64,000 nucleotides of DNA, from positions 248,001 to 312,000 of the forward strand of contig NZ_FZTC01000022.1 of assembly GCF_900200035.1 (NCBI RefSeq), written 5' to 3'. The position numbers were made by a program, and so were the translations under genes. Below are positions 1-11,518 of the stretch, piece after piece. The notes beneath the pieces are model-generated. The model did not search any database and was not told the DNA's origin. It worked only from the letters and a program-made list of their open reading frames with translations. The DNA comes from Klebsiella grimontii (lineage in GTDB: Bacteria > Pseudomonadota > Gammaproteobacteria > Enterobacterales > Enterobacteriaceae). Each line of letters begins with the position of its first letter. Position 1 is the first letter of the stretch.

Positions 1-637
1 CGGTCCCGCGCTTCATGCCCCACTCTTCCGGTTTGAAGGTCAGCGCTTCCATTTCCAGATCCTGTTTGGCTTTGGTCAGCTCAAACGGGTCAAATTCGGT
101 TGCGCGCGCCGGGTAGTCTTTACGCAGCGGGTGGCCTTCCCAGGTCGGCGGCATCATGATGCGGCGCAGATTCGGGTGACCATCGAAGGTCACGCCAAAC
201 ATCTCCCAGGTTTCACGCTCATACCAGTTGGCGTTCGGGAACAGTTTGGTGAAGGTCGGCAGATGCAGATCGTTTTCAGACAATGCGACCTTGAGCATGA
301 TGTCGCGATTGCGGTCGATTGAAATCAGGTGATAGAAAACGGAAAAATCCGCGGCAGGTAAACCGTCGCGGTGCGTGCGCAGACGTTCGTCCATGCCGTG
401 CAGGTCAAACAGCATCACGTAAGGCTTCGGCAACTTCTTCAGGAAATCACCCACCTCAAGCAGCTGTTCACGCTTCACCCAAACCACCGGAACGCCGGTG
501 CGGGTTGGCTGAACGGTAAAGGCATCCGGCCCAAAACGGTTGCGCAGTTCGCCGATCACCGGGTCATCAAGGTGATCGCGGGTTTGCCAGGCTGGTGCGG
601 CGTCATGCGCGGTTAAATCGGTCATATTGTTCACCAT
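1..637 (-). CDS. nuoC: NADH-quinone oxidoreductase subunit C/D (NuoCD), 5' part only
   Basis: Subunit of the peripheral arm of respiratory complex I, which moves electrons from NADH to quinone. The reverse strand reads a start [10 protein letters not shown] and runs off the left edge of the window at a [10 protein letters not shown] segment, the junction between the 30-kDa (NuoC) domain and the 49-kDa (NuoD) domain in the fused enterobacterial protein. About 212 residues are visible. The 30-kDa signature around [15 protein letters not shown] is present. The ATG at 637 is followed by a GTG codon. nuoB lies 86 bp upstream in the same direction, as expected in the nuo operon. Identity is certain, but the protein is incomplete here. 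Confidence 0.97.
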   Translation of the reverse strand, partial: MVNNMTDLTAHDAAPAWQTRDHLDDPVIGELRNRFGPDAFTVQPTRTGVPVVWVKREQLLEVGDFLKKLPKPYVMLFDLHGMDERLRTHRDGLPAADFSVFYHLISIDRNRDIMLKVALSENDLHLPTFTKLFPNANWYERETWEMFGVTFDGHPNLRRIMMPPTWEGHPLRKDYPARATEFDPFELTKAKQDLEMEALTFKPEEWGMKRGT

Positions 638-723
638 TGCAAAAGGTCCGTGGTGACTGCCGGCGAGACTTCGCGCTGTAGTAGATTGATTTGCGAAGTT
701 TTCATCCCGCCCGCAGGCGCAAG

Positions 724-1398
724 TTAAATCTCGTCCGGAGTCCGCAGATTGGTCACTGCAATACGTTCGCCGCGTTTACGCTCGCGTTCCGACTGCATAT
801 TGGCGCGATAAACGCCCTGATCGCCTACCACCCAAGAGAGCGGACGACGTTCTTTACCAATGGATTCCTGCAGCAGCATCAGCGCCTGCATATACGCTTC
901 CGGACGCGGCGGACAGCCCGGGATGTAAACATCAACCGGAATAAACTTATCCACGCCCTGCACGACAGAGTAAATATCGTACATACCGCCGGAGTTGGCG
1001 CATGCGCCCATCGAGATAACCCACTTCGGCTCCAGCATCTGGTCATAAAGACGCTGAATGACCGGCGCCATTTTGGTAAAGCAGGTGCCCGCGACCACCA
1101 TCAGGTCAGCCTGACGCGGGGAGGCACGCAATACTTCTGCACCAAAACGCGCAACGTCATGCACCGCAGTGAATGACGTCACCATTTCCACGTAGCAGCA
1201 AGAAAGGCCAAAGTTGTAAGGCCAGATTGAGTTCTTACGGCCCCAGTTCACCATGTCATGCAAAGCGTGTTCGAGTTTCCCCATATACACGCTTTTGTTG
1301 ACTTCTTGCTCCAGGGGGTCGGTTACGATCTCCTGTTTTTGCAGGGGGTAACGGTCGTTCTCACCGTTAGGATCGATGCGGGTGAGCGTATAATCCAT
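724..1398 (-). CDS. nuoB: NADH-quinone oxidoreductase subunit B
   Basis: This 224-residue complex I subunit carries the terminal 4Fe-4S cluster N2 that passes electrons to quinone at the membrane interface. The four expected cysteine ligands are visible: the adjacent pair C67-C68 in GLSCCYVE, C133 in GACANSGG and C162 in [10 protein letters not shown]. It is about four residues longer at the N terminus than the E. coli protein as I recall it. It sits 15 bp downstream of nuoA and upstream of nuoC in the nuo operon. There is nothing unusual in it. Confidence 0.98.
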   Translation of the reverse strand: MDYTLTRIDPNGENDRYPLQKQEIVTDPLEQEVNKSVYMGKLEHALHDMVNWGRKNSIWPYNFGLSCCYVEMVTSFTAVHDVARFGAEVLRASPRQADLMVVAGTCFTKMAPVIQRLYDQMLEPKWVISMGACANSGGMYDIYSVVQGVDKFIPVDVYIPGCPPRPEAYMQALMLLQESIGKERRPLSWVVGDQGVYRANMQSERERKRGERIAVTNLRTPDEI

Positions 1399-1413
1399 CT
1401 TATTGCCTCGCTT

Positions 1414-1860
1414 TTACTGCGTATGACGGTTAGTGGGACTGTCTGTTTCCGGGTTAACCAGCGTGCGACGGGAGCGCGCAGGCGTCCAGTCCAGAGCGCC
1501 AATACGAACGAGGTAAACCAGACCAGCCAGTAGCACTAAAATGAAAATTGCGGCTTCCACAAAGCCGACCCAGCCGCTTTCACGGATAGAAGTCGACCAT
1601 GCGTAGAGATACAGGGCTTCCACGTCGAAGATAACGAAGAACATGGCAACCAGATAAAACTTCGCAGAAAGACGTAAGCGAGCCGAACCGACGGAGTCGA
1701 TCCCGGATTCAAACGGCGTGTTCTTGCTACGCGCGCGCGCGCGTCCGCCAAGGTACCAACCGCCGATAAGCATCAGGCAGCACAGGCCGATAGCGATGAT
1801 GAGAAATATAGCGAATGCCCAATGATGAGCGATGACTTCAGTGGATGTTGACATACGCAT
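1414..1860 (-). CDS. nuoA: NADH-quinone oxidoreductase subunit A
   Basis: Small (148-residue) membrane subunit of complex I and first gene of the nuo operon. Three hydrophobic segments are visible, at about residues 12-36, 68-88 and 98-118. The conserved region [20 protein letters not shown], with acidic residues in the second helix, is typical of NuoA/ND3 and lines the quinone cavity. The start at 1860 directly follows the long nuo regulatory region. The C terminus is polar and ends in NRHTQ. Confidence 0.97.
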   Translation of the reverse strand: MRMSTSTEVIAHHWAFAIFLIIAIGLCCLMLIGGWYLGGRARARSKNTPFESGIDSVGSARLRLSAKFYLVAMFFVIFDVEALYLYAWSTSIRESGWVGFVEAAIFILVLLAGLVYLVRIGALDWTPARSRRTLVNPETDSPTNRHTQ

Positions 1861-2413
1861 TGCTTAACCAAAAAAGTGTAGCGCTAAAACCCTCTGCTCT
1901 TACTGGCAGATGAACGCCACAGCGTTTCACGGGGAGGAATAAAAAAATAGCCGTGCAAAAAAGCGTCCCTGGGTGATGTGGAAGGCCAGTTGCGGTGGCT
2001 TTTTACTCCTTTCATTAACCTTTTGTCAACTTTAACAAAAGTTTTCACAACATTAATTTACATTGGATTTTTTTCATTAACATTAAATGCCCTTTTATGC
2101 GGAATAACCTTGCATACTCTTCGGATTTAGTGCTGTTGAATCGTGTCCGTTTCCGCCGTAAATCAAAATTACCCGCCTATTTTGACAGGATTTAGCCACG
2201 ATTCCTCCCCCTAAAGAGGGGTATTTTCTTGATCTGTGACACGCTTTTGTTAATTCAACCAAGAAAACGGCAACAAACTATCCGGTTTTTTAACATTAGC
2301 AGGAAGTATTGAAAGTGCAGAGAAAAGTCGAGAAATGAGAGGAAGAGCAGATCTAACTCACTGATTTACATCAAAACAAATCAACAAAACATTCTATTAA
2401 TCAATAAAATTTG
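1861..2413 (-). promoter_or_regulatory. Upstream regulatory region of the nuo operon
   Basis: AT-rich non-coding stretch of about 550 bp between nuoA and the lrhA terminator. It has many A/T tracts and no ORF with plausible codon use. In E. coli the equivalent long region holds the nuo promoters and sites for ArcA, NarL, Fis and IHF. I infer the same role from position and composition and do not assign individual sites. Confidence 0.6.
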
Positions 2414-2414
2414 A

Positions 2415-2462
2415 AAAAAACGAACCGCAGCGGCGATTTCACACGTCGGGGGTTCGTTTTTA
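2415..2462 (-). terminator. Terminator downstream of lrhA
   Basis: Inverted repeat with arms AAAAACGAACC (2416-2426) and GGTTCGTTTTT (2451-2461) around a 24-nt loop. Read on the minus strand it ends in a U-rich run, as expected for a rho-independent terminator after lrhA, whose stop is at 2512. The long loop lowers confidence a little. Confidence 0.65.
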
Positions 2463-2511
2463 CACTTACATTTTGTTACCAGTTTTTGTGATGTTTGTTA
2501 GCTTTTCCCAC

Positions 2512-3438
2512 TCAGGAAATAAGGGAATTATCTCCCCCTTCGGGGGTATAAACACGTTGCGTGGACCACGGCTGGTACTCCGCGCTCAGCGACTGAAAAA
2601 TAGCCTGCGTCAGTTCGCTTGCCTGCTGAGAATCGCAGTTCAGCATATAGTGGGTATCCGGCAGCACGGGTAAGCCGTCACACCGCCCCGGAACGCGGAA
2701 TTCAGGGCTCATCATCTCTACCGGCTGCGCGGTCACCCCAAGCCCGGCCTTCACCGCCGCCTTCACCCCGGCCATTGAGGTTGCCGCGTGGGAAAGATGC
2801 CAGGGGACGCGAGCGGCGTTGAGCACCGCAACGATCTCTTCCCGAAACGGATCCGGGGCATCCAGCAGAACAAGCGGGACAGACTCGCCCTGAGGGAGGA
2901 CGTAGTCCGCTGCGCAGTACCACAACGTTGGCGAAGCGCGTAGCGTCAGCATGTCAAAACCCTTCGTGGGTCGGGTGGTCAGCGCAAGATCGATAGCTCC
3001 CTTCTTCAGCCGATCGACGATATCAATATGATTGAGAACTTTGATTTCAAGCGTCAGCCGCGGATAAAAACTGCCAATCCGATTTAATAAACACGGTAAA
3101 ATAGTATCCGCTGTCTCATCTGACGCACCAACGGTCAGCGTTCCCTGCAGGCTACCGAACATGAGCGACATGCAGGCTTCATCATTAAAACGCAGAATTT
3201 TCCGCGCATAGCCCAACAGCTGAATGCCCTGCTCGGTCAGAAGTTTATTGCGTCCTTGGCGAGCAAAAAGTTCTTTGCCGACCAGCTGCTCCAGCCGCTG
3301 CATCTGCTGACTTACCGCTGACTGAGTCCGGCATACCGCAACGGCGGCAGCGGCAAATGTATTGAGATCGGCGACGGCAACAAAGGTTCTCAAGAGGTCG
3401 AGGTCTAAATTTAGTATCGAACGATTTTCATTTATCAT
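2512..3438 (-). CDS. lrhA: LysR-type transcriptional regulator LrhA
   Basis: 308-residue LysR-family DNA-binding regulator. In E. coli LrhA represses flagellar (flhDC) and type 1 fimbrial genes and activates its own transcription. The winged helix-turn-helix lies at about residues 11-70 and includes [21 protein letters not shown]. An effector-binding domain follows. The N-terminal ~100 residues match the E. coli protein as I recall it almost perfectly, while the middle effector domain (from about residue 120, [15 protein letters not shown]) is clearly more diverged. It lies between nuo and alaA, the standard enterobacterial place, and is transcribed away from alaA. Confidence 0.95.
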   Translation of the reverse strand: MINENRSILNLDLDLLRTFVAVADLNTFAAAAVAVCRTQSAVSQQMQRLEQLVGKELFARQGRNKLLTEQGIQLLGYARKILRFNDEACMSLMFGSLQGTLTVGASDETADTILPCLLNRIGSFYPRLTLEIKVLNHIDIVDRLKKGAIDLALTTRPTKGFDMLTLRASPTLWYCAADYVLPQGESVPLVLLDAPDPFREEIVAVLNAARVPWHLSHAATSMAGVKAAVKAGLGVTAQPVEMMSPEFRVPGRCDGLPVLPDTHYMLNCDSQQASELTQAIFQSLSAEYQPWSTQRVYTPEGGDNSLIS

Positions 3439-4328
3439 ATTTGCTTCACATTCAGGCGGCTAATGCTGACCTGCCTTGTTGATGCTGTGCTCCAGGTTTC
3501 CGGCTATTCCTTAAGCTTCGCGTGACCCGCCACGGGCAGACGGATGAACAACTGGACGAACGTTATTGCATTAGAAAGCACTCATCCGCAGCAAATGCGC
3601 GGAATTTCAGAGTAATATTTTGCTCGTATGCCTGAGCACTTTTAATTACGGCGCTTTGTTTTTTTGTGATGAGACGCAAAAAATAGCCGTCAATGACCAT
3701 TGCCTGCATCCGCACCAGCGACAAACTTTGCCATCGCGCTCAGGAAGATAACAAAAACCTGCAATAACAATGTATTAATAAAGAAACAGGCTACCTGGCA
3801 TAGCCTCATATCGGTATTAACGACGTTATTCTAACCGAAAACCACAATATTTATAAGCGTTAATCAGTATTATCTCAGGCAATTTTAAATGCTGACCCGC
3901 GCTTTAATTAAATTACAAATCTAAGAATATTCCTTGCATAAAATAAAACTCATTTATCAATTAAATGCTTTTCATTAAAAATATCTGGCAAAGTTGTTAA
4001 AACATTCTGTGTATTGTGAATTAAACGTACATATGAAAGCGACGCGGTTTTTGCGCAAAAAATAAGCACTTATTTCCGTTAAATGAACAAGCCAGATAAA
4101 CGTTTACAGAATCAGTGGATAACACAATATATGACCACCAATGAAAGTATTAAAGGTTTATTGTATAAACAAAACACCCACCCACCAGAGAAATCAATTA
4201 AACCAAAAAAACATGAATAGCAAAATCTTCTCCTGTTAACCCTTCAAAACAGCGGGGATGCGGAGTACATTATTCCGTGCTGACTTCCACGGCAGGGAGT
4301 GGCGATAACAGCTAAAAGGTCAAGGTTC
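3439..4328. other. Long intergenic region between lrhA and alaA
   Basis: 890 bp of AT-rich DNA between divergently transcribed lrhA and alaA. No reading frame with convincing start and codon use is visible on either strand. It probably holds the lrhA promoter with a long 5' leader (in E. coli this leader is a target of small-RNA control) and the alaA promoter. A ribosome-binding-like AAGG lies just before the alaA ATG at 4329. I cannot name specific operators. Confidence 0.6.
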
Positions 4329-5546
4329 ATGTCCCCCATCGAAAAATCCAGCAAGTTAGATAACGTCTGTTACGACATCCGCGGCCCGGTTCTGAAAGAG
4401 GCGAAACGCCTTGAAGAAGAAGGCAACAAAGTCCTGAAGCTGAACATCGGCAACCCAGCGCCGTTTGGCTTTGACGCGCCTGACGAAATCCTCGTTGACG
4501 TCATCCGCAACCTCCCGACTTCCCAGGGCTATAGCGATTCAAAGGGCCTCTATTCCGCACGTAAGGCCATCATGCAGCATTACCAGGCTCGCGGCATGCG
4601 TGATGTGACGGTCGAAGATATTTATATCGGCAACGGCGTTTCCGAACTTATCGTTCAGGCCATGCAGGCGCTGCTGAATAGCGGCGATGAAATGCTGGTT
4701 CCGGCGCCGGATTATCCGCTCTGGACCGCCGCAGTCGCGCTTTCCAGCGGTAAAGCGGTGCATTATCTCTGCGATGAGTCGTCCGACTGGTTCCCGGACC
4801 TCGACGATATCCGCGCGAAAATCACCCCGCGTACCCGCGGCATCGTGATTATCAACCCGAATAACCCAACCGGCGCGGTGTACTCAAAAGAGCTGCTGAT
4901 GGAGATCGTCGAGATCGCCCGCCAGCATAATCTGATTATTTTCGCCGATGAGATCTACGACAAAATCCTCTACGATGAGGCGCAGCACCACTCTATTGCG
5001 CCGCTGGCCCCGGATCTCCTCACGATCACCTTCAACGGTCTGTCAAAAACCTACCGCGTTGCCGGCTTCCGCCAGGGCTGGATGGTGCTTAACGGGCCGA
5101 AGAAACACGCAAAAGGCTATATCGAAGGTCTGGAGATGCTGGCCTCTATGCGCCTGTGCGCCAACGTCCCGGCCCAGCATGCGATCCAAACCGCTCTCGG
5201 TGGCTATCAGAGCATCAGCGAATTTATTGTTCCTGGCGGGCGCTTATATGAGCAGCGCAATCGCGCCTGGGAGCTGATTAACGACATTCCGGGCGTATCG
5301 TGCACCAAGCCGAAAGGCGCGCTATATATGTTCCCGAAAATCGACGCTAAGCGCTTTAATATTCACGATGACCAGAAGATGGTGCTCGATTTTCTGCTGC
5401 AGGAAAAAGTCCTGCTGGTTCAGGGTACCGCCTTTAACTGGCCGTGGCCGGATCACGTGCGTATCGTGACCCTTCCGCGCGAAGACGATCTTGAAATGGC
5501 GATTACCCGTTTCGGGCGTTTCCTTTCCGGCTACCACCAGCTCTGA
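4329..5546 (+). CDS. alaA: Glutamate-pyruvate aminotransferase AlaA
   Basis: Cytosolic PLP-dependent class I/II aminotransferase that makes alanine from pyruvate with glutamate as amino donor. It has 405 residues, the same as the E. coli protein. The Schiff-base lysine is K240 in NGLSKTYRVAGFR, D207 in FADEIY contacts the PLP ring nitrogen, and NPNNPTG is the usual substrate-loop motif. A start 30 bp upstream (4299) is also open, but MSPIEKSSKL at 4329 matches the family start and follows an AAGG-type ribosome binding site. A second alanine aminotransferase gene, alaC, lies near the right end of the window. Confidence 0.97.
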   Translation: MSPIEKSSKLDNVCYDIRGPVLKEAKRLEEEGNKVLKLNIGNPAPFGFDAPDEILVDVIRNLPTSQGYSDSKGLYSARKAIMQHYQARGMRDVTVEDIYIGNGVSELIVQAMQALLNSGDEMLVPAPDYPLWTAAVALSSGKAVHYLCDESSDWFPDLDDIRAKITPRTRGIVIINPNNPTGAVYSKELLMEIVEIARQHNLIIFADEIYDKILYDEAQHHSIAPLAPDLLTITFNGLSKTYRVAGFRQGWMVLNGPKKHAKGYIEGLEMLASMRLCANVPAQHAIQTALGGYQSISEFIVPGGRLYEQRNRAWELINDIPGVSCTKPKGALYMFPKIDAKRFNIHDDQKMVLDFLLQEKVLLVQGTAFNWPWPDHVRIVTLPREDDLEMAITRFGRFLSGYHQL

Positions 5547-5558
5547 CTTCACCTGTCC

Positions 5559-5585
5559 AGCCGCCGGGATTTGCATCCGGCGGCA
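5559..5585. repeat. Hairpin between alaA and yfbR
   Basis: GC-rich inverted repeat (GCCGCCGGGAT, then ATCCGGCGGC, one-base bulge) in the 87-bp gap between alaA and yfbR. It lacks a T-run on the plus strand, so it looks like an mRNA-stabilising or REP-like hairpin and not an intrinsic terminator. Confidence 0.45.
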
Positions 5586-5633
5586 ATCCCTGCGCACAAT
5601 GTCACCCGACGTCGTAACTGATTAAGGGTTCCT

Positions 5634-6233
5634 ATGAGTCAGAGTCATTTCTTTGCCCACCTCTCCCGCCTGAAACTGATCAACCGCTGGCCGCTGATGC
5701 GTAATGTGCGCACCGAAAACGTCTCCGAACACAGCTTACAGGTCGCGATGGTGGCCCATGCGCTGGCGGCGATCAAAAATCGTAAATTTGGCGGTCAGGT
5801 TAACGCCGAGCGCATTGCCCTGCTGGCGATGTATCACGATGCCTCGGAAGTTCTGACCGGCGACCTGCCGACGCCGGTAAAATATTTCAACTCCCAGATC
5901 GCGCAAGAATACAAGGCCATCGAGAAAATCGCCCAGCAGAAACTGGTCGATATGGTTCCTGATGAACTGCGCGATATTTTTGAGCCGCTCATCGACGAAC
6001 AGCACTACAGCGACGAGGAAAAATTCCTTGTCAAGCAGGCAGATGCGCTTTGCGCCTACCTGAAGTGTCTGGAAGAGCTATCGGCGGGGAATAATGAATT
6101 TCTGCTGGCCAAAGGCCGCCTTGAGAAAACGCTGGAATCGCGCCGCAGCGCAGAGATGGACTACTTTATGCAGGTTTTCGTGCCGAGTTTCCACCTTTCG
6201 CTTGATGAAATCAGCCAGGATTCGCCTTTATAA
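5634..6233 (+). CDS. yfbR: 5'-deoxynucleotidase YfbR
   Basis: HD-domain phosphohydrolase that removes phosphate from deoxyribonucleoside 5'-monophosphates in the cytoplasm. It has 199 residues, the family length. The metal-binding HD set is intact: H33 (SEHS), H68-D69 (MYHDASE) and D137 (KQADALC). It is co-directional with alaA, 87 bp downstream, and convergent with yfbS. The start ATG at 5634 follows an AGGG-type site. Confidence 0.96.
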   Translation: MSQSHFFAHLSRLKLINRWPLMRNVRTENVSEHSLQVAMVAHALAAIKNRKFGGQVNAERIALLAMYHDASEVLTGDLPTPVKYFNSQIAQEYKAIEKIAQQKLVDMVPDELRDIFEPLIDEQHYSDEEKFLVKQADALCAYLKCLEELSAGNNEFLLAKGRLEKTLESRRSAEMDYFMQVFVPSFHLSLDEISQDSPL

Positions 6234-6241
6234 AATAACCG

Positions 6242-6272
6242 CTCCCCGGCCAGCCGCAGCCTGACCGGGGAA
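6242..6272. terminator. Possible terminator between convergent yfbR and yfbS
   Basis: Inverted repeat with CCCCGG and CCGGGG arms (6244-6249 and 6265-6270) and extra pairing inside. It lies between two convergent genes. The flanking T-run is weak on both strands, so termination is only plausible. Confidence 0.4.
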
Positions 6273-6286
6273 AGAACGCTGCTGAA

Positions 6287-8119
6287 TCAGAACGGAAACA
6301 GCACCGGGATCAGCAGAACGCACACCACCATCACCAGGATAGTAAACGGCACGCCGATTTTGACAAAATCGCTGAATGAGTATTTACCCGGCCCCAGTAC
6401 CAGGGTGTTCACCGGCGACGATACCGGCGTCATAAACGCCGCCGAGGCCGCCATGGCGACCACCATCGCAAAAGGATAAGGCGAAACGCCCATCGACTTT
6501 GCCGCGGCCAGCGCAATGGGCGCCATCAGTACCGCGGTGGCCGTATTGGATATAAACAGGCCGATAGCCGCGCACATCACAAACAGGCAGCCAAGCATCA
6601 GGTACGGTCCTTTACTTCCCGCCACGTCCATTAATCCCTGCACCACCAGATCCACGCCGCCGGTTTTCTGCAGCGCCAGAGCAAAAGGCATCATCCCGAC
6701 GATCAAAATAATGCTCGGCCAGTGAATGGCTTTATAGGCGCTTTCGGCGTTAATACAGCGGAATTTCCCCATCAGCAGGCAGGCAACGATCGCCGCTATG
6801 GGGTTCGGAATTTCGTCAGTCAGCATCAGCGCGACCATCAACACCAGACAGAAAATTGCGTGTGGCGCCTGGCTGTGCGCCGGCGAGGCGTCATTAACCT
6901 CAATGGGCATATTCAGCACCACAAAGTCACGACCCCGCTTGGCCAGCAGCGCTATCTGCCGCCAGTTCCCCACCACCAGCATGATATCGCCAAGCTGCAA
7001 AGCTTCATCGGTGACCGCGCCGTCAAGAGCTTTGCCATCGCGTTTCAGACCCACGATGTTCAAATCGAAACGGGTACGAAAGGCGATTTCGCGCACCGTC
7101 TTGCCAATCAGTTCGGAATCCGGGATCAGGGAGACTTCCGCCATCCCTACGTCCAGCGCCTGATCGGAAAAGTATTCGCCGCGCAGCACCATGGGCTCCA
7201 GCATTTGCTCGCCGCAGAACTGACGTAAATCCACATCGGAGGCCGACATATCGATCAGCAAAACGTCGCGGGCGCGGAACTCCGATACGCCGTTAACGTT
7301 AACGATAACCCGCCGGAAGCGCCGCCAGCGCTCAACGCCGATGACGTTCGCCCCATAGCGCTCGCGCAGTTTCAGGTCGTCCAGGCGCTGGCCAATCATC
7401 GGCGAGCCAGGGCGAATGGCCAGGCGGCGCGCGCGCCCTGTGAGGTGATAATCTTTGATAAGATCGCGGAAGGTGCTTCGCTTACGGCCATCGCGGACCT
7501 GTTCGCCTTCGTCTCCCTTAAGCATAAAGCGCATCACCAGCATATAGAAAACGCCCAGGACCAGCACCACCAGGCCTATCGGCGTGACGCTAAAAAAGCT
7601 GAATCCTTGCAGCCCTTCGCGTAATAGCTCGCTGTTGACGACCAGATTGGGCGGTGTGGCCACCAGAGTCATCATTCCGCTAATAAGTCCGGCAAAACTG
7701 AGCGGCATCATCAACCGCGAAGGTGACGTGTTCATGCGCATTGATACGCTGAGCACCACGGGAATAAAAATGGCCACCACGCCGGTCGAGCTCATAAAAG
7801 CGCCTAGTCCGGCAACGGTTAGCATTAAATAGACCAGCATTTTGGTTTCGCTGTTACCGGCAACCTTCACCAGCCAGGAGCCCATTTTGGTGGCGACCCC
7901 GGTGCGCACCAGCCCATCGCCAATAATGAAAAGCGCGGCGATAAGGATAACGTTGGGATCGCTAAATCCCGAGAAGGCCTCGCTGAGCGTTAAGGTGCCG
8001 CTAAGGACAAAAGCGACAATCACCAGCAATGCGATAGCATCCATGCGCACTTTTCCGGTGGCAAAGAGTACGACGGCTACGGCAAGAAGAGATAACACCC
8101 AAATCAGTTCACCGTTCAC
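6287..8119 (-). CDS. yfbS: Putative anion transporter YfbS (SLC13/DASS family with two TrkA-C domains)
   Basis: 610-residue inner-membrane protein. The N- and C-terminal blocks (about residues 1-200 and 410-610) are strongly hydrophobic and carry the repeated transporter motifs SSTGVVAIF / SNTATAVL. The central soluble part (about 210-390) contains two TrkA-C-like regulatory domains, at [18 protein letters not shown] and [19 protein letters not shown]. The substrate is not known from sequence, though the family carries sodium-coupled anions such as dicarboxylates or sulfate. The start is GTG at 8119 after an AAGGA site. Length matches E. coli YfbS. Confidence 0.93.
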   Translation of the reverse strand: MNGELIWVLSLLAVAVVLFATGKVRMDAIALLVIVAFVLSGTLTLSEAFSGFSDPNVILIAALFIIGDGLVRTGVATKMGSWLVKVAGNSETKMLVYLMLTVAGLGAFMSSTGVVAIFIPVVLSVSMRMNTSPSRLMMPLSFAGLISGMMTLVATPPNLVVNSELLREGLQGFSFFSVTPIGLVVLVLGVFYMLVMRFMLKGDEGEQVRDGRKRSTFRDLIKDYHLTGRARRLAIRPGSPMIGQRLDDLKLRERYGANVIGVERWRRFRRVIVNVNGVSEFRARDVLLIDMSASDVDLRQFCGEQMLEPMVLRGEYFSDQALDVGMAEVSLIPDSELIGKTVREIAFRTRFDLNIVGLKRDGKALDGAVTDEALQLGDIMLVVGNWRQIALLAKRGRDFVVLNMPIEVNDASPAHSQAPHAIFCLVLMVALMLTDEIPNPIAAIVACLLMGKFRCINAESAYKAIHWPSIILIVGMMPFALALQKTGGVDLVVQGLMDVAGSKGPYLMLGCLFVMCAAIGLFISNTATAVLMAPIALAAAKSMGVSPYPFAMVVAMAASAAFMTPVSSPVNTLVLGPGKYSFSDFVKIGVPFTILVMVVCVLLIPVLFPF

Positions 8120-8160
8120 AACTTATCCTTGTCAGAAGATGGAGTTGGAAGTTTGGCATA

Positions 8161-8185
8161 AAAAAGCCCCGCCGGCGCGGGGCTA
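8161..8185 (-). terminator. Terminator after the yfbU-hxpA unit
   Basis: Perfect stem AGCCCCGC/GCGGGGCT with a CGGC loop, followed on the minus strand by a run of six T. It lies 11 bp beyond the hxpA stop and before the yfbS start, so it separates the two minus-strand units. Confidence 0.85.
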
Positions 8186-8195
8186 AATCATGAGA

Positions 8196-8866
8196 TTAAT
8201 CTTTAAGGCTAACATTCACATTGCCGTCAGGCAGGCGCTCAACCAGCAGATTTTCAAGCGTTGTTAACACCAAATCAGCTTCATCAAGACGCGGCGCATC
8301 GGCGGGCACATTGACCGCGATGGTCCGACAACCGGCATTCAGCCCAGAGAGCAACCCGGCAGGGGCATCCTCCACCACGGCGCAATCTCCCGGCGCCAGC
8401 CCTAACAGCTCGGCCCCAAGCAGATAGGCATCCGGAGCGGGTTTCCCGTGCTTTACGCGCTCGGCGGTGACGAAAACCTTCGCCTCAGGCAGCCCCGCGG
8501 CGCGGTGACGGGCGTGGGCGACGGGAATCGAACCTGACGTCACGATCGCCCAAGGGATCCCCGCGTCATCAAGCGTCCTGAGCAGCGCCACCGCTCCCGG
8601 CAGCGCCGTTACGCCATCCGTATCCGCTGCTTCGACCTTTTCCAGCCAGACGAACTCGGACTGAATCTCTTCTTCGCTGCGGCCGGGAAGAAAATGACGT
8701 AATGAGGTTATCGCCTGTTTGCCATGAATAAAGTTCAACACTTCATCATGAGGGATACTGAATCGATCCGCCCATTTGCACCACGAACGCTCCACAACCG
8801 GCAACGAATCGACCAATGTCCCGTCAAGATCAAACAGGAAACCTTTACACTGCACGGGAACCTCCA

Positions 8867-8867
<1 letters not shown>
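8196..8867 (-). CDS. hxpA: HAD-superfamily sugar-phosphate phosphatase HxpA (YfbT)
   Basis: 223-residue haloacid-dehalogenase phosphatase acting on small phosphorylated sugars. The catalytic DxDGT motif is D13-x-D15 in FLFDLDGTLVDS, followed by the cap domain. Motif II is the TSGS segment, motif III the lysine in HGKPAPD, and the acidic motif IV is VVEDAPAG. The start codon overlaps the yfbU stop by one base (TGATG), so the two are translationally coupled. The C terminus is a few residues longer than in E. coli. Confidence 0.94.
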
Positions 8868-9427
<560 letters not shown>

Positions 9428-9447
9428 TATGCGTTTTCCCGATGCAA

Positions 9448-9903
9448 TTACAAATCATCAAGGAAAGTTTTATCCAGTTGTTTGAAGGCGCGCTTAAGCG
9501 TGTCAGCTAAAGCCTGATAATCAGGCTTTCCGTCTACCGGCGTTAACGCCTGCCCGGCCTCCTGCAGTTTACCGCGCACTTCATAAAACCAGCTCAGTAT
9601 CGACGGCGGCAGCGGCGTCACTGAACGCTTGCCCAACCACCATAAACCCTGCATCGGCAGGCTCAGCGCAAACAGCGCGGTGGCGACGGCCGGGCCCAGC
9701 TGGCCACCGAGGGCGATTTGCCAACACAGCGTGAAAATCGCCACCGGCGGCATGATACGAATCGCATAACGCGTGGCGCGAATAATGCGGTTTTCAATAA
9801 ACACCGGAGCAAGGCGCTTATCCAGAGGCCAGGTCTTTGCATAATGCTGCCCGTGGCGAAACAAGCCAAAAAAACTCACAGAGCGATTCTCGGGACCGGA
9901 CAT
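9448..9903 (-). CDS. yfbV: Terminus macrodomain insulation protein YfbV (UPF0208)
   Basis: 151-residue inner-membrane protein of the UPF0208 family. Two hydrophobic segments lie near residues 45-65 and 70-88 ([18 protein letters not shown], then [20 protein letters not shown]), with a polar C-terminal domain. In E. coli YfbV limits the effect of the MatP-organised terminus region on neighbouring DNA. It is divergent from ackA and ends in its own terminator. Confidence 0.93.
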   Translation of the reverse strand: MSGPENRSVSFFGLFRHGQHYAKTWPLDKRLAPVFIENRIIRATRYAIRIMPPVAIFTLCWQIALGGQLGPAVATALFALSLPMQGLWWLGKRSVTPLPPSILSWFYEVRGKLQEAGQALTPVDGKPDYQALADTLKRAFKQLDKTFLDDL

Positions 9904-10239
9904 GGCTTACCTCAACTTTACATATAAAACTTAAAAAATTTGTGCAAAACACCAACTGTGTATGACAACGTTCAAAAGATTTTGGCAATGGCGCACTCAA
10001 TCAGGTATTCTGTGCGCACCTGAGGGGCGGTTAGACCCTTTTACCAGGTTAGTCAAATTATCGCATATTCTGCCACTGGCTGAAAATTATGCAAAATGAC
10101 ATAAAATCAAATGTACTTCTCTCATCGTGCCCGAAAACAGTACAAGGCATGATGTTAATCATAAATGTCAATGTCATCCTGCGCTACGCTTTGTGACACA
10201 CTGACGTTTTTTTAGCCACGTATCATAAAAGGTACTTCC
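9904..10239. promoter_or_regulatory. Divergent yfbV / ackA promoter region
   Basis: 336 bp without a gene. It is AT-rich, with several A/T tracts and TGAC/GTCA-like half-sites. It must hold the promoters for yfbV (minus) and ackA-pta (plus). In E. coli the ackA promoters respond to oxygen and growth phase. I do not assign individual boxes. Confidence 0.6.
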
Positions 10240-11442
10240 ATGTCGAGTAAGTTAGTACTGGTTCTGAACTGCGGTAGCTCCTCTCTGAAATTCGCTATCC
10301 TTGATGCCGTCAACGGTGACGAATACCTGTCTGGTTTAGCAGAATGTTTCCATCTTCCTGAAGCCCGTATCAAATGGAAAATGGATGGCAGCAAGCAAGA
10401 AGCCGAATTAGGCGCTGGCGCTGCTCACAGTGAAGCGCTGAACTTTATCGTTAACACTATTCTGGCACAAAAACCAGAACTGTCTGCTCAGCTGACCGCA
10501 ATCGGCCACCGCATCGTTCACGGTGGTGAAAAATACACCAGCTCCGTCGTTATCGATGACTCCGTTATTCAGGGAATTAAAGACTCCGCGTCTTTCGCCC
10601 CGCTGCACAACCCGGCGCACCTGATCGGTATCGCAGAAGCCCTGAAATCCTTCCCTAATCTGAAAGACAAGAACGTTGCCGTGTTCGACACCGCGTTCCA
10701 TCAGACTATGCCGGAAGAATCTTACCTCTATGCCCTGCCGTACAGCCTGTACAAAGAACACGGCGTACGTCGCTACGGCGCGCACGGCACCAGCCACTTC
10801 TATGTGACTCAGGAAGCCGCGAAAGTTCTGAACAAACCGGTTGAAGAGCTGAACATCATCACCTGCCATCTGGGCAACGGTGGTTCCGTTTCCGCTATCC
10901 GCAACGGTAAATGCGTTGACACTTCCATGGGTCTGACTCCGCTGGAAGGCCTGGTGATGGGTACGCGTTCTGGCGATATCGACCCGGCAATCATTTTCCA
11001 TCTGCACGATGCCCTGGGCATGAGCGTAGACGCCATCAACAAAATGCTGACTAAAGAGTCCGGCCTGCTCGGTTTGACCGAAGTGACCAGCGACTGTCGC
11101 TATGTTGAAGACAACTACCAGGAAAAAGCTGACGCTAAACGTGCAATGGACGTTTACTGCCACCGCCTGGCAAAATACATCGGCTCCTACACCGCGCTGA
11201 TGGACGGTCGTCTGGACGCCGTTGTGTTCACCGGTGGTATCGGTGAAAACGCCGCGATGGTTCGCGAACTGTCTCTGGGCAAACTGGGCGTACTGGGCTT
11301 TGAAGTTGATCACGAGCGTAACCTGGCTGCCCGTTTCGGCAAGTCTGGCTTCATCAACAAAGAAGGCACTCGCCCGGCTATCGTCATTCCGACCAACGAA
11401 GAGCTGGTCATCGCGCAGGACGCCAACCGTCTGACCGCCTGA
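10240..11442 (+). CDS. ackA: Acetate kinase
   Basis: 400-residue cytosolic kinase interconverting acetyl phosphate plus ADP and acetate plus ATP, the ATP-yielding step of acetate overflow. The N-terminal signature [10 protein letters not shown] starts at residue 9, and the GTSHFYV and [14 protein letters not shown] motifs of the ASKHA fold are present. The length is that of E. coli AckA. pta follows 76 bp downstream on the same strand and the two form the usual operon. Codon use is strongly biased, as in highly expressed genes. Confidence 0.98.
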   Translation: MSSKLVLVLNCGSSSLKFAILDAVNGDEYLSGLAECFHLPEARIKWKMDGSKQEAELGAGAAHSEALNFIVNTILAQKPELSAQLTAIGHRIVHGGEKYTSSVVIDDSVIQGIKDSASFAPLHNPAHLIGIAEALKSFPNLKDKNVAVFDTAFHQTMPEESYLYALPYSLYKEHGVRRYGAHGTSHFYVTQEAAKVLNKPVEELNIITCHLGNGGSVSAIRNGKCVDTSMGLTPLEGLVMGTRSGDIDPAIIFHLHDALGMSVDAINKMLTKESGLLGLTEVTSDCRYVEDNYQEKADAKRAMDVYCHRLAKYIGSYTALMDGRLDAVVFTGGIGENAAMVRELSLGKLGVLGFEVDHERNLAARFGKSGFINKEGTRPAIVIPTNEELVIAQDANRLTA

Positions 11443-11518
11443 TTCCACACCGCCAGCCTAGCTGGCGGTGCTGTTTTGTATCCCGCCTGATACTGGCGGT
11501 AACGAAAGAGGATATATC

